A stretch of 64,000 nt of DNA from Herbivorax alkaliphila. GTDB taxonomy: Bacteria > Bacillota > Clostridia > Acetivibrionales > Acetivibrionaceae. The translations under genes were made by a program, and so were the position numbers. The number at the start of each line of letters is the position of its first letter. The stretch's first letter is position 1. The notes below the pieces were generated by a model, which did no database searches, was not told the origin of the DNA, and was given only the letters and a program-made list of their open reading frames with translations. Where the stretch lies: the NCBI RefSeq assembly GCF_030848475.1, contig NZ_JAVDDS010000015.1, positions 1-64,000 of the forward strand, written 5' to 3'. Below are positions 27,911 to 37,753 of this stretch, piece by piece.

Positions 27911-28744
27911 TCAATCACCATATTCCATAACACTATTTACAGACATAATGTAGCAATCTCTATCTAATAATTTTTTTAGCAATTGATTACTACAATGCGA
28001 CTTAACATACACATGAACCTGATCTTTCAATACATCACTTTTAATAACACCTTCCATTTGATCTAAAGTATTCATTAATATAGGATCATCTTCACACTTA
28101 AATTGAATAACTTTAGTTGTAAACTCTTTACTTCCGTGTATAACTTTATTAGATATAACAAGAACCCTATCTGCTAATTTTTCAATAATATGGTTTTCGT
28201 GACAGGCTATTGCAATAGAAACCCCATCTTCTTTAAAGTTTTGTACTGCTTGTATAAACCTTTCCTGAGAATCTAAATCCTGCCCTGAAAGGGGTTCATC
28301 TAAAAGTAAAACATCCGGCTTTGTCATCAGTGACTGTATAACAGCCACCTTTTGCATAGAACCTTTAGAAAGATATTTAATCATTGTGTGTTTCATAAGC
28401 TTCATGTTAAATCTATCAAATAAATCTTCAATATGCTGATCTATTTCAGACTTTGACAGACCTTGAAATGATCCTAAATGATGAAGATATTCAACTGGTG
28501 TAAAATTCATCTTTGGAAAGTGTTCTGGAACATAATTTATTTTTATATTATCTTTTTGTAACCTTTTTCCATTGGATACTTTAGTAAGACCTGCAATAAC
28601 CCTTAAAAGAGTACTTTTTCCTGTGCCATTTGCACCAATAACACCAATAGTTTGTCCTTTTCTAATAGATAGATTGACCTCTTTCACCACAATATTACCA
28701 TCATAATCTTTGGACACATTTTCAAGTTTAATTAAATCTTCCAT
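27911..28744 (-). CDS. ABC transporter ATP-binding protein
   Basis: A 277-residue ATPase: Walker A GANGTGKST, signature region YLSKGSMQKVAVIQSLM (LSKGS instead of the canonical LSGGQ, as in many ABC-2 exporters), Walker B VLLLDEPLSGQD, switch region ACHEN. The last 80 residues are a small accessory domain. It is first gene of a two-gene operon with the permease at 27173-27880. The preceding 195 bases contain only a promoter-like A+T-rich segment. Confidence 0.92.
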   Translation of the reverse strand: MEDLIKLENVSKDYDGNIVVKEVNLSIRKGQTIGVIGANGTGKSTLLRVIAGLTKVSNGKRLQKDNIKINYVPEHFPKMNFTPVEYLHHLGSFQGLSKSEIDQHIEDLFDRFNMKLMKHTMIKYLSKGSMQKVAVIQSLMTKPDVLLLDEPLSGQDLDSQERFIQAVQNFKEDGVSIAIACHENHIIEKLADRVLVISNKVIHGSKEFTTKVIQFKCEDDPILMNTLDQMEGVIKSDVLKDQVHVYVKSHCSNQLLKKLLDRDCYIMSVNSVMEYGD

Positions 28745-28939
28745 ATGTTCCCCTTACCAAGGAATAACCATAATAAATTCCCATTTTTGAACAGAGCTTT
28801 ATTATTGACTTACTCCTAAAAAAAATATTCGTTATAATTATAATTATAAATAGAATATCTTAGTAAGTCAAGAACATATAAACGTATGGACTCACCACCA
28901 AATAGGGATATATTTTATAAGTATGTACAAAAATACTTG

Positions 28940-29695
28940 CTATTTTTCTGTTTTAAAATTCTCTGTTAAAAAATCATACGGAAGATAAAAACGTTGGTTG
29001 TTAATAAAAATTTCCTGAGTTCCATCGTCAAAATCAATCTCTGGCTCTAATTGATCAGTCTGTTTTAACTGATTAATTTCTTTATGAATACCCTCCATTT
29101 TCCTATCTAGCTCTGCTACCGAATCTGCCGCTTCTTTAAGCTCCCCTTTTAATCTTTCTGGAATACCTTTGTCATATTTGTAATAAATTTTGTGCTCTAA
29201 ACTAGCCCAAAAATCCATAGCTATTGTTCTAATTTGCACTTCAACATAAGTTTCTTCATTTCTATCTGATATAAAAACAGGCACCTTTAATATTAGGTGT
29301 AAACTTTTATAGCCGTTGGGCTTTGGACTTTTTATGTAATCTTTGCATTTAACCAACTTTATATCTTTTTGAGCTTGCAACATTTCACTTAACTCATATA
29401 TATCTGAAATAAATGAACAGGTAATTCGAACTCCTGCAATGTCCTGAATATTTTCTCTTATTGAAGGAAGTGAAATTTCACACCCCTTCCTTCTAAGTTT
29501 TTTCATAATACTCTCTGGAGTTTTTAATCTCGATTTAACATGTTCAATAGGATTGTAATCGTGAATATAGCAAAATTCCTGTTTCAAGATATCTATTTTT
29601 GTATTAAACTCATCTAATGCAAATTTATACATCATCATAAATCTAATTAACTCTGTTTTTATTTGTTTAAAATCTTTATTTTGTTTAAAACTCAC
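28940..29695 (-). CDS. Small alarmone synthetase ((p)ppGpp synthetase, RelQ-like)
   Basis: A 251-residue single-domain synthetase that makes (p)ppGpp from ATP and GDP/GTP. Visible blocks: RLKTPESIMKKLRRKG, DIAGVRITCSF, KPNGYKSLHLI, EVQIRTIAMDFWASLEHKIYYKYD. There is no HD hydrolase, TGS or ACT domain, so it is a stress-induced small synthetase rather than the bifunctional Rel. It is monocistronic and divergent from the diguanylate cyclase gene. Confidence 0.93.
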   Translation of the reverse strand: MSFKQNKDFKQIKTELIRFMMMYKFALDEFNTKIDILKQEFCYIHDYNPIEHVKSRLKTPESIMKKLRRKGCEISLPSIRENIQDIAGVRITCSFISDIYELSEMLQAQKDIKLVKCKDYIKSPKPNGYKSLHLILKVPVFISDRNEETYVEVQIRTIAMDFWASLEHKIYYKYDKGIPERLKGELKEAADSVAELDRKMEGIHKEINQLKQTDQLEPEIDFDDGTQEIFINNQRFYLPYDFLTENFKTEK

Positions 29696-29861
29696 TTACA
29701 ATTCAACCCCCATTACCTTCTAAGTTTTAAAATTCAGCTAATTTTATTACATATTCCAACTTGATGTATATACTATTATTTTAAATGTTAATTATGAACT
29801 GGGTATGAACTAAATAATTTTTATTTAATCTAATTTACATTCAAATAAAAATCAAATTATA

Positions 29862-29900
29862 CCGATATAATTTATGCATTATATTATCTATATCGGGAGG
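29862..29900 (+). promoter_or_regulatory. Hairpin next to the ribosome site of the GGDEF gene
   Basis: CCGATATA (29862-29869) and TATATCGG (29889-29896) form an 8-bp stem whose 3' arm overlaps the first two bases of the GGGAGG ribosome site (29895-29900). This could damp translation, or the repeat could be a regulator site close to the promoter. Confidence 0.45.
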
Positions 29901-29908
29901 AATCATCT

Positions 29909-31399
29909 ATGACTAAACTAAAAAATATGACTTCACTAAGTAAAAGACGAATTTTGCTGCTGGATAATGAAAAAGAACACAGAACCTATATAGCATCGCT
30001 ATTAGGTAATGAAACTCATGAAGTAATTACAACTACAAGCAGTTCTGAAGCTTTATATTTATTACAAAAACAGTATTTTGATTTATTAATAATAGATTAT
30101 TTTTTGCCTGACAAACCAACTAGTGAAGCTATAGTTACTGAGCTTCGAAAATCAAATAAATATATACAAGTTATCTTTCAGACAAATAACGCAGGTGAAA
30201 AACTCTCTCGTGAAATGATGCACAAACTTGATGTACAAGGATATTATAGCAAATTTAATCAATCTGAAGAAGTACTATTATGGGTTGACGCAGCATTAAG
30301 AGCTTCTAGTATATCTCAGATGCTATATAAAAGTCGCAATGGATTGAAGTATATTCTTGATGCGACACCAGAATTGCATAAAATTCAATCTCTTGACAGC
30401 TTATTAAAGGGTATTCTTATTCAAATAACAGGTCTTCTTGGGGCGGTTAATTCTTTTCTAGCAATACTGCCAGAGGAGCACAGTATTAAAATAAATAAAG
30501 CTGTATCCGATTCTTTTTTGGCAATGCTAAAAGAAGAAACAAATCTAGAGATTCACGTTGCTACAGGGAAATTTAGTCACCATAAAAGTCTAGAAAGCTG
30601 TCTTGAACCTTCAAAAATAAATACACTTTACGATATATTAAGAAAGGCAAACATAAATATTTCTGATGATTATACAGCAATACCATTGGTTTTAGGTGAT
30701 AATGTACTGGGGATTGTTTATCTTGATCAGTACATTAGTACAAAGCAGGACATGGAGATACTTCAGGTTTTTTCTAACCAAGCTTCTGTTGCAATTCAGA
30801 ATATGAGATTATTTTCAACAGCCACAAATGATAAGTTAACCGGAGTTTATGTTAGAAGTTTCTTTGAACAATGGCTGCTACGGGAACTGCGTACATCATT
30901 TCGCCAACGATTACCCTTAAGCTTAATTATGCTAGATATGGATAAACTTAAATACATAAACGATAATGCAGGTCATCTTGCAGGTGACCAAGCACTTTCT
31001 ATAATGGGTTCGGTACTTAAACAATCTACAAGAGTTACCGACTTTGTAGGACGTTATGGTGGAGATGAATTTGCAATTCTCATGCCAAATACCCCATTAG
31101 AAAACTTACATATAGTTATTGAACGAATACAAAAAAATTTAAAAAAAAAAAAAGTTAAAGGATCTTTAGAAAACATTCCAGTGGAATGCAGTATAGGTGC
31201 TTGCGGAATAGAAATTCATAATTTGAAAGATCAAGACATTCCCCGTCCAATTCCTCAATCTTATTTTGATAACATGGCAAAATTACTAATTAGCAAAGCC
31301 GATAAAATGTTGTATAAATCCAAGCAAAACGGTGGCTCCTGCTACTTTACAGGAGACCCCCTTAAATGGCCTTGCATAAAAGACACTTTTGGAAAATAA
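29909..31399 (+). CDS. REC-GAF-GGDEF response regulator (diguanylate cyclase)
   Basis: A 496-residue cytoplasmic protein. The N-terminal receiver domain (about 12-130) has acidic residue D19 and phospho-acceptor D63, with Lys in YYSKF (about 114). A GAF-like domain occupies about 145-300. The GGDEF domain (about 305-480) has an intact GGDEF (384-388) and the product-inhibition site RVTD (375-378), so it should make c-di-GMP and be feedback controlled. No histidine kinase is adjacent. A hairpin touches its ribosome site. Confidence 0.95.
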   Translation: MTKLKNMTSLSKRRILLLDNEKEHRTYIASLLGNETHEVITTTSSSEALYLLQKQYFDLLIIDYFLPDKPTSEAIVTELRKSNKYIQVIFQTNNAGEKLSREMMHKLDVQGYYSKFNQSEEVLLWVDAALRASSISQMLYKSRNGLKYILDATPELHKIQSLDSLLKGILIQITGLLGAVNSFLAILPEEHSIKINKAVSDSFLAMLKEETNLEIHVATGKFSHHKSLESCLEPSKINTLYDILRKANINISDDYTAIPLVLGDNVLGIVYLDQYISTKQDMEILQVFSNQASVAIQNMRLFSTATNDKLTGVYVRSFFEQWLLRELRTSFRQRLPLSLIMLDMDKLKYINDNAGHLAGDQALSIMGSVLKQSTRVTDFVGRYGGDEFAILMPNTPLENLHIVIERIQKNLKKKKVKGSLENIPVECSIGACGIEIHNLKDQDIPRPIPQSYFDNMAKLLISKADKMLYKSKQNGGSCYFTGDPLKWPCIKDTFGK

Positions 31400-31528
31400 T
31401 GCAAACACCCTCAATAAACTTTCATTGTACATACTTAACACAAACTTAATTTCCTAAATTACTGCCCATCCCCCCTCATTCTATGATATAATAACATTAA
31501 ATTATTTTTTTTGGGAGGAGCGGATTTT

Positions 31529-33769
31529 ATGTTAACAAAAAAATGTCTTTTTTCACTGTTTTTGTGTGTTGTGCTGCTTAGTTCTTCATTTATCAGTTTT
31601 GGAGGACCTGCAGATCCAACACCTTTTGAAGTGGAACAGCCATCAGGTGAAACTTTTATGGCAAGAATGTTCGGTGATGAATTTTTCAATGGTGTTTTAT
31701 CAGTAGAAACAGACAAAGCGATAAGAACACAAGATGACTCTTTTTGGTACTATTTAGAAGCTATAGGTGGAAGTACGCTTATGAGAGCCAAGTATGCAAT
31801 TGATGATAAACCACCTTATGCGGTAGATTTTTCTGAGCTTAATCAATTTGTCAACAATTTACCTATATATAAATTATATTTGTCTGGACAAATTGGAGAA
31901 CCAATAGTTGACCACTCTAAAGAACGCATTATTTCCCTAATGCCACAAGATTATGATTTGTCTTCTTTAACACCAACATTTGAAAGAACACTAAATAACC
32001 CTAGTGGAGTTTTTTTAACTATCGAAGGATATAACTACAGCTCACCGGAATCACAGGATTTTTCTGATCCTGAAAACCCTGTTCAATATACTGTAAATTT
32101 TGAGACAAGGTTTGGTGAATTAGTAGAAACACAAGATTTTACCATTGAATGCCTTACACTGGATGAGGATTATTCTCCTTTTGAAGTCACTCTCCCTGGA
32201 CAAATTGGAGAGCCTGTAATTGATTTTACTGAAAATACAATTGATATTGAAGTGGAATACATTGATTCTTTTGAAGATATTAAGCCTTCAATAATTGGTG
32301 GTTCTGACTCTATGGGATATACATATCATATTTTACCTTTAGATGAGGGAAGCGAAGAAGATTTAGTTAATGGAAAAGAGTATTGTATATTTGCTAAAAA
32401 CAAAGATAACCAGGTTGTTTATTCGGATTTTTGGACTATAACCTGTAATGTTTCTGAGTCACCATATTATAGACAACTTATAAAAGGTGATTTTAATTAT
32501 GACGGTAAAATTGATTCATCAGATTATGTTCTAGCTAAAAGAACTCTTTTAAACGCTACCTCTTCAAACCCTCTAACTCCAGAACAACTTATGATTGCTG
32601 ACATAAACGGTGATGGGGTTTTTGATTCTACTGATCTTGCATTAATGCAAAGATATACATTGGAAATCATTGATAAATTCCCTTCTAATGATGTTGAATA
32701 TATCCTTGGAGATTTAACAGGTGATGAACAACATACCTATAAAGATATAGAAATTTTAGAGGACTTTCTTTCAGGAGAAGTAGAAACTCTTTCTCCACTT
32801 AAAATGATTATTGCAGATATTAATGAAGATGGGATTGTTGATGAAAATGACTTAGACTTACTCAAACAAATTGTTAATGACGAAGGTATAATAATTGACA
32901 AGGAACATTGGTATTTAGAAACACAGGGTTCTGAATTTGGAGAAGCTGGAGTCATAAAACTATATCTTGAAGGTCATGCAAGTGGAAATCGTGCAACTGT
33001 AACTACATCCATTGAAGATTTAGAAGAAAAGGAACTTTTATTAGATGAAGATAATAGATTTAGTCAAACTGTTGAAATAGCATCTTTCTCAAATCTAGAT
33101 AGTTTTAATGGTGTTTCTGCTGATACAACTGTTACTTCATATATTGGGGATTTTCAAACTACTGCTAAATTAGAATTAAGTGAGTTTACAGACCTTTCAG
33201 ATGAAGAAGCAGAATCTAAGTATTTAGCTTCACTTCTTTGCGATGAAATTATTCCTTCTGAAAATTTGATATATGAAATTGAGGACGAGCTTTCTCTTAT
33301 AAGATCTACTTTTAGCGAGGAATTTCCTAAAATTTCAAATGTCTCACCTCAACACAATTATCGTTTTAATAAAAGCAATTTTACTATAAAATTTGATGAA
33401 GAAACATTAGAAAAAATAAAAGTTGGACAATATGATGAATGGAATGAATTAAATGAAAAGTATGGATTAGAACTAATCAGTATAAATGATGCAGAAGTCA
33501 CATTGATATTTGATGACCTTTTAAACAATAGAAAACTTAAAGAACTTTACGAAGATCTTCTAGGTGTTGAACAAGTTCGTTTTCAATTTGTACCCCTTGA
33601 AACACCATCACTTATAATATTTGTGGACCCAATTTTATCTACTGATGATAGAATCTATACCTTGATGTACGAAAACCCAGATTCATCTTCATATTCTGAG
33701 GTAATGTATATGTTTGAATTTAAAGATGGTTCTCCGAAGCTTATAGATAAATCAGTTGTGATTCCATAA
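31529..33769 (+). CDS. Exported protein with internal tandem dockerin modules
   Basis: About 746 residues from the ATG at 31529 (GGGAGGAG upstream), with a signal peptide (1-26). Two related beta-rich modules share GQIGEPV(I)D (about 120 and 220). A canonical dockerin follows near 320-385 (DFNYDGKIDSSD, DINGDGVFDSTD), then a second dockerin-like pair near 390-460 in which the first loop is degenerate (DLTGDEQHTYKD) and the second good (DINEDGIVDEND). The C-terminal 290 residues match nothing I know. Dockerins in the middle of a chain are uncommon. It probably binds a scaffoldin as a structural or substrate-binding subunit. Confidence 0.82.
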   Translation: MLTKKCLFSLFLCVVLLSSSFISFGGPADPTPFEVEQPSGETFMARMFGDEFFNGVLSVETDKAIRTQDDSFWYYLEAIGGSTLMRAKYAIDDKPPYAVDFSELNQFVNNLPIYKLYLSGQIGEPIVDHSKERIISLMPQDYDLSSLTPTFERTLNNPSGVFLTIEGYNYSSPESQDFSDPENPVQYTVNFETRFGELVETQDFTIECLTLDEDYSPFEVTLPGQIGEPVIDFTENTIDIEVEYIDSFEDIKPSIIGGSDSMGYTYHILPLDEGSEEDLVNGKEYCIFAKNKDNQVVYSDFWTITCNVSESPYYRQLIKGDFNYDGKIDSSDYVLAKRTLLNATSSNPLTPEQLMIADINGDGVFDSTDLALMQRYTLEIIDKFPSNDVEYILGDLTGDEQHTYKDIEILEDFLSGEVETLSPLKMIIADINEDGIVDENDLDLLKQIVNDEGIIIDKEHWYLETQGSEFGEAGVIKLYLEGHASGNRATVTTSIEDLEEKELLLDEDNRFSQTVEIASFSNLDSFNGVSADTTVTSYIGDFQTTAKLELSEFTDLSDEEAESKYLASLLCDEIIPSENLIYEIEDELSLIRSTFSEEFPKISNVSPQHNYRFNKSNFTIKFDEETLEKIKVGQYDEWNELNEKYGLELISINDAEVTLIFDDLLNNRKLKELYEDLLGVEQVRFQFVPLETPSLIIFVDPILSTDDRIYTLMYENPDSSSYSEVMYMFEFKDGSPKLIDKSVVIP

Positions 33770-33787
33770 TCTGTATCCACTAGATAA

Positions 33788-33839
33788 TTTAAGATCCCAT
33801 TATTTGTTTCAATACCCCAAAAAATAATGGGATCTTAAA
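33788..33839. terminator. 18-bp perfect hairpin after the dockerin gene
   Basis: Arms 33788-33805 and 33822-33839 (core AAGATCCCATTATTT and its complement) pair perfectly around a 16-base loop, 18 bases after the stop codon. The tail is A-rich, so it would terminate better on the minus strand. The right arm and loop belong to a duplicated piece of uvsE. Confidence 0.7.
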
Positions 33840-33886
33840 AGATACTCTTTTTCGTATTTGTCAGCAAGTTTATATAAATATTTCTT
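33801..33886 (-). pseudogene. Duplicated 3' end of uvsE (86 bp)
   Basis: These 86 bases are identical to 40456-40541, the last 26 codons (ending ADKYEKEYLLRSHYFLGY) and stop of the UV endonuclease gene on the minus strand. The copy has no start or upstream coding sequence. Both copies share one orientation. The remaining gap up to 34103 holds only the decayed gene start at 33951-34036. Confidence 0.92.
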
Positions 33887-33950
33887 CTAATTAGAAAATT
33901 AGAATTTAGAAAGTAAACTTTAATTAAACTAAGAATAAGGGTGTTTTTTA

Positions 33951-34036
33951 ATGAAAAAAAGTTAGATATCGATTTAGAAAGCAGTATAAGTTAAAAGTTT
34001 TAATTTGTTTATTTTTAACTATGTTATCATTTTAAT
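33951..34036 (+). pseudogene. Decayed start of an exported-protein gene
   Basis: AAGGGTG precedes an ATG followed by four codons and a stop; one base shift restores a frame reading VRYRFRKQYKLKVLICLFLTMLSF, which looks like a signal peptide, then a stop. It seems to be the frameshifted, truncated beginning of a secreted protein gene. Confidence 0.35.
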
Positions 34037-34103
34037 ACAGTCGTGAACTTTGTAGCATTACAACAGTTTTGTAAATATTAACACCATAAATATCTTCATT
34101 GTC

Positions 34104-35354
34104 TTATTTTATTTCAACAACAGATTTTCCAACACTTAATCCGTCTATATTTGGATTTTTTATTATATATTCACCTTCAACAATACCTTCAGTTATAACT
34201 GTATCCACATCAGTACTAATACCTTTTTCAACATATCTCATTACTGCTTTACCGTCTTCTACAATCCATAGGGTATCTTTCCCATCTGACTTAAATAAGC
34301 TAGTTTTAGGAACTGTAATTAAATTGTCTTCTCTAAATGTTGTAAACTCTACATCAACAGAAAATCCCGGTGATAAGACTGCACCCTTTTGCTCTACTAA
34401 TTTAATGTGCATTTTTACTCGCTGTTCTTTTAAACCTAATGAAGATAAACTTTCAGTTGCCGCTGGAGCTATATAGCCTATTTCCCCTGTAAACTGGATA
34501 TCTCCTCCTGATAATTTCTGCGTTAAGTCTACAATCATTCCTTTCTTAAGATTTACAGCATCCTCTGATAAAACCATAACTTCAATACGATAATCATCTG
34601 GCTGATACAATGTACAAAGTGGTAACTGAGGACTAATTATTCCACCTTTTCTATAATTTAAATCAACTATAATTCCACTTATAGGTGCTTTTATAATACT
34701 ATCCTTAAGTTGACTTTCTAATTGTCTTATCTGGGAAGCAACTGTATCTACATTGGAACTGTGGTACCCCACCGTTTCACTTTTAGGATTGTTATATTGT
34801 GTTTGCATCTGCAAAAGTGCTAAATTTTGCTTCTCTAGCGTTCCTTCAAGAAGATTAACCTGATTTTCTACAGTTTCCACCTCTACACTGCTTGCAGAAT
34901 TATTTTCAAAAAGGCTTTTTATTCTTTCAAGTTCCTTTTTACTGGTATCAATTTGTCTGGCTGTTTCCTGAACCATAAGTTGCTGCTGCTCTATCTGATT
35001 TTTTAGTTCCTTCAATGTCATATTTTTAAGTTGTATCATATTGTCTCTTTGTACTTCCAGTATATTTATCTGTTTTTCTATAGCCTCATTGTCAAGACAT
35101 GCAATTATGCTTCCCTCTTCTACAAACTGCCCCTCTTCTATATTAAGTTCAACAATTTTTTGTGTCAAAATAGTGTATATATCTCTTTTTAATACTGGCT
35201 CAACTTTCCCCTCCTCTTTAAATGACAGAACAACTTCACCAGATTGGACATTTAACAATTCTACTTCAACTGGTTTTATCATTTCATATACTACATATGC
35301 CCCTATCATTATTATAATTATTACGCCTATTGTCCATTTTACTGCTTTTTTCAT
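34104..35354 (-). CDS. HlyD/MacA-like periplasmic-type adaptor
   Basis: A 416-residue protein with an uncleaved N-terminal anchor (residues 7-26). A lipoyl half-motif (KDIYTILTQKIVELNIEEGQFVEEGSIIACLD), a long coiled-coil hairpin (about 80-185), the second lipoyl half (IKAPISGIIVDLNYRKGGII), and beta-barrel plus membrane-proximal domains (to the C-terminus) give the standard adaptor order. It is third gene of a TetR-linked operon with permease and ATPase and parallels the adaptor at 25938-27023. Confidence 0.92.
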   Translation of the reverse strand: MKKAVKWTIGVIIIIMIGAYVVYEMIKPVEVELLNVQSGEVVLSFKEEGKVEPVLKRDIYTILTQKIVELNIEEGQFVEEGSIIACLDNEAIEKQINILEVQRDNMIQLKNMTLKELKNQIEQQQLMVQETARQIDTSKKELERIKSLFENNSASSVEVETVENQVNLLEGTLEKQNLALLQMQTQYNNPKSETVGYHSSNVDTVASQIRQLESQLKDSIIKAPISGIIVDLNYRKGGIISPQLPLCTLYQPDDYRIEVMVLSEDAVNLKKGMIVDLTQKLSGGDIQFTGEIGYIAPAATESLSSLGLKEQRVKMHIKLVEQKGAVLSPGFSVDVEFTTFREDNLITVPKTSLFKSDGKDTLWIVEDGKAVMRYVEKGISTDVDTVITEGIVEGEYIIKNPNIDGLSVGKSVVEIK

Positions 35355-35392
35355 AACATCACCCTCACTTATACAATGATTTTAAAATTATA

Positions 35393-37753
35393 TTATTCTC
35401 GTTCTTTTAGCACCTCAACCATGCTAAGATTTTTCACCCTCTTTCGTATAGAAAGATAAGCAAAAAAAGTCGCTAACACCGTACCTAAAAGTGCATATAA
35501 AAACACTTCTGGTTTAACTACCATTGGAAAATTATAAAAATCCGTCTCAAAACTCTCTACTAGTAGGTAATTATAAAAATAAGTAAGTGGAATACCTACT
35601 ACAATTCCAACAATCCCTAGAAAAATCTGTTCAAACGAAAGAACTTCCATAACTTCTCCGTTGCTCATTCCCATTACTCTCAAAGATGCTAACTCTCTTT
35701 CTCTTTCTGAAAAAGATATTAATCCAGAATTGTATATTATGGCAAATCCTGTTAATATAGCCATTAAAGCCATTACATAAAGCATTATAAATGCCTGTTC
35801 CATTAATTCTGCATACTTTTCTCTAGTCTGATCTATTTCTTCAATAGATGTAACAATTTTAGATTCATTTAGTCTGTTTTTTATTTCTCCCGTTGATTCT
35901 TGTGGAAGTCTTAATAATACTGAATTACCAGCATCTCTATGTCCTAAAAGAGCATTAAGATCTTCTAATATCATAAATCCATTAGTTCCTATATATTGTG
36001 GAACAATATTTGCTACACCAATTTGCAAATTTTCTTTTTGGGTAAATGGAGTCTCTACATCTAAAATATCACCTATTTTTGCGTCAAGCTTTTTAGCAAG
36101 TGGTTCTGCTAACATTATGCCACCTTCTAAAATTGTCACTCTATGTTTTTTCTCATCTACAACATGATACAATTCCGAATTACTTTTTAACCCTAAAATT
36201 ATTGTATCGTTTTTTCTATGCTCATTTGTCAGTGTTACAGGAACTTCCCACATAGGTTCTGCCAAATCCACATCACTTATTGCTTCCAATTCCCTTATAA
36301 TAGGTGTTACATTCTGTAGTGGATAAAAAGTAACTTTCATATCATATTTTTGCACATACTCAAAGGTATCCATAATTATTACATCAAACATATTTACAAA
36401 AGAAAAAAGGGCTGCCATTAAGCTAAAGGCAAATGCAATCCCCATACAGGTAAATAAGCTCCTACCCTTACTTCTAAAAATATTTCTAACTGCCATTTTA
36501 CCCTGTACTGTTAGAGCCTCCCAGAATATATTTACATTTTCTAGCAATATTTTCTTACCTGAGACAGGTGCTGGTGGGCACATAGATTCAGCAGGTTCAA
36601 GTTTTAGCACTCCTCTAGCTCCTAATACCCCAGCAATACTGCTAAAAATAACAGAAATAATTATACCCATTAAAAAATAGACCACAGAAATTTCACTTTC
36701 TAAATTAGGCAATGAGTATATGTCCTGGTACATCATTATCATTACATCAGAAATAATAAAGCCAAAAACGCCACCTACAATACCTCCAATTATTCCAATT
36801 ACAACGCTATATGAAACATAGTGCATAAGTATTTGAAAAGATGAATATCCTGATGCCTTTAATGTGCCTATTTGCATTCTTTGATGTTCTACCATCCTTT
36901 TTAACATTATCCATAATATTATAGCTGCTACTATTAAAAATAATATAGGTATGCTTGAAGACATTTTTTCTATTTGTTTCATTTCTTCTGCTAGCATAAA
37001 ATTACTTAACTGGTCTTTTCTTTCTACGATATTTGAAACATTATATTTTTTAAGTCGGCTTTCTAACTGGCTTTTAATATCTTCAAAGGAATGTGAAGAA
37101 TCTACTTTAAATGATATTTCGTTAATAGTTCCATTAAAATCAAAGAGAGTTTCCATGACATCATATGGGATATATGCTACTCCAAACTCTTTATCAGAAG
37201 GATAAAAATCTGTTATATCTTTCATAACATATACATGTTCAGGACTTTGTGCTTTTCCTATAACATTTAACTCTGTAACTTTTCCGTTTATTATAACTTC
37301 TATATCATCTCCATAATTTAACTCATTAGCATCATAAAATTTTATCCCTGTCCATATATTTCTCTTGCTCTTTTCTAACTCAGTTCCCTCCATAAGCCAT
37401 ATATCATTTAATCTTTCATTTTCCTCTAAGTCCACCGATACAAGTCTAAGATACACATTATCCTCTCTATCTGAAAATAAAACCCTTACATCTTTTACAA
37501 GCTTGCCTGATACTTGTTCAATCCCTGGAATATCTGTTATTCCTCTTAAATGGTTTAATGGCATTGATTCAACAGTTGCAAAAGCATCTGCAAAGTTATA
37601 TTCATTGTAAAAGTAATTCATGGATTTATTTAAATTAATATATGTATTTTCCATTGAAACAAATATCATAAGACCTATAGCTATAATAACTGAACATGCT
37701 AAATAGGCTACTTTATTTTTGAGAAGATCTCGCAGCATTTTTTTATGTAGCAC
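35393..37753 (-). CDS. MacB/FtsX-type ABC transporter permease
   Basis: A 786-residue protein with an N-terminal helix (about 15-32), an extracytoplasmic domain, three helices (about 260-385), a second N-terminal-type helix near 435-455, another soluble domain and three final helices. FtsX-like halves are visible (IGTLKASGYSSFQILMHY and LASLRVMGMSNGEVMEVLSFE). GTG at 37753 directly abuts the ATPase stop codon, and GGAGGTGG lies inside the end of the ATPase gene, so translation is coupled. Confidence 0.92.
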   Translation of the reverse strand: MLHKKMLRDLLKNKVAYLACSVIIAIGLMIFVSMENTYINLNKSMNYFYNEYNFADAFATVESMPLNHLRGITDIPGIEQVSGKLVKDVRVLFSDREDNVYLRLVSVDLEENERLNDIWLMEGTELEKSKRNIWTGIKFYDANELNYGDDIEVIINGKVTELNVIGKAQSPEHVYVMKDITDFYPSDKEFGVAYIPYDVMETLFDFNGTINEISFKVDSSHSFEDIKSQLESRLKKYNVSNIVERKDQLSNFMLAEEMKQIEKMSSSIPILFLIVAAIILWIMLKRMVEHQRMQIGTLKASGYSSFQILMHYVSYSVVIGIIGGIVGGVFGFIISDVMIMMYQDIYSLPNLESEISVVYFLMGIIISVIFSSIAGVLGARGVLKLEPAESMCPPAPVSGKKILLENVNIFWEALTVQGKMAVRNIFRSKGRSLFTCMGIAFAFSLMAALFSFVNMFDVIIMDTFEYVQKYDMKVTFYPLQNVTPIIRELEAISDVDLAEPMWEVPVTLTNEHRKNDTIILGLKSNSELYHVVDEKKHRVTILEGGIMLAEPLAKKLDAKIGDILDVETPFTQKENLQIGVANIVPQYIGTNGFMILEDLNALLGHRDAGNSVLLRLPQESTGEIKNRLNESKIVTSIEEIDQTREKYAELMEQAFIMLYVMALMAILTGFAIIYNSGLISFSERERELASLRVMGMSNGEVMEVLSFEQIFLGIVGIVVGIPLTYFYNYLLVESFETDFYNFPMVVKPEVFLYALLGTVLATFFAYLSIRKRVKNLSMVEVLKERE

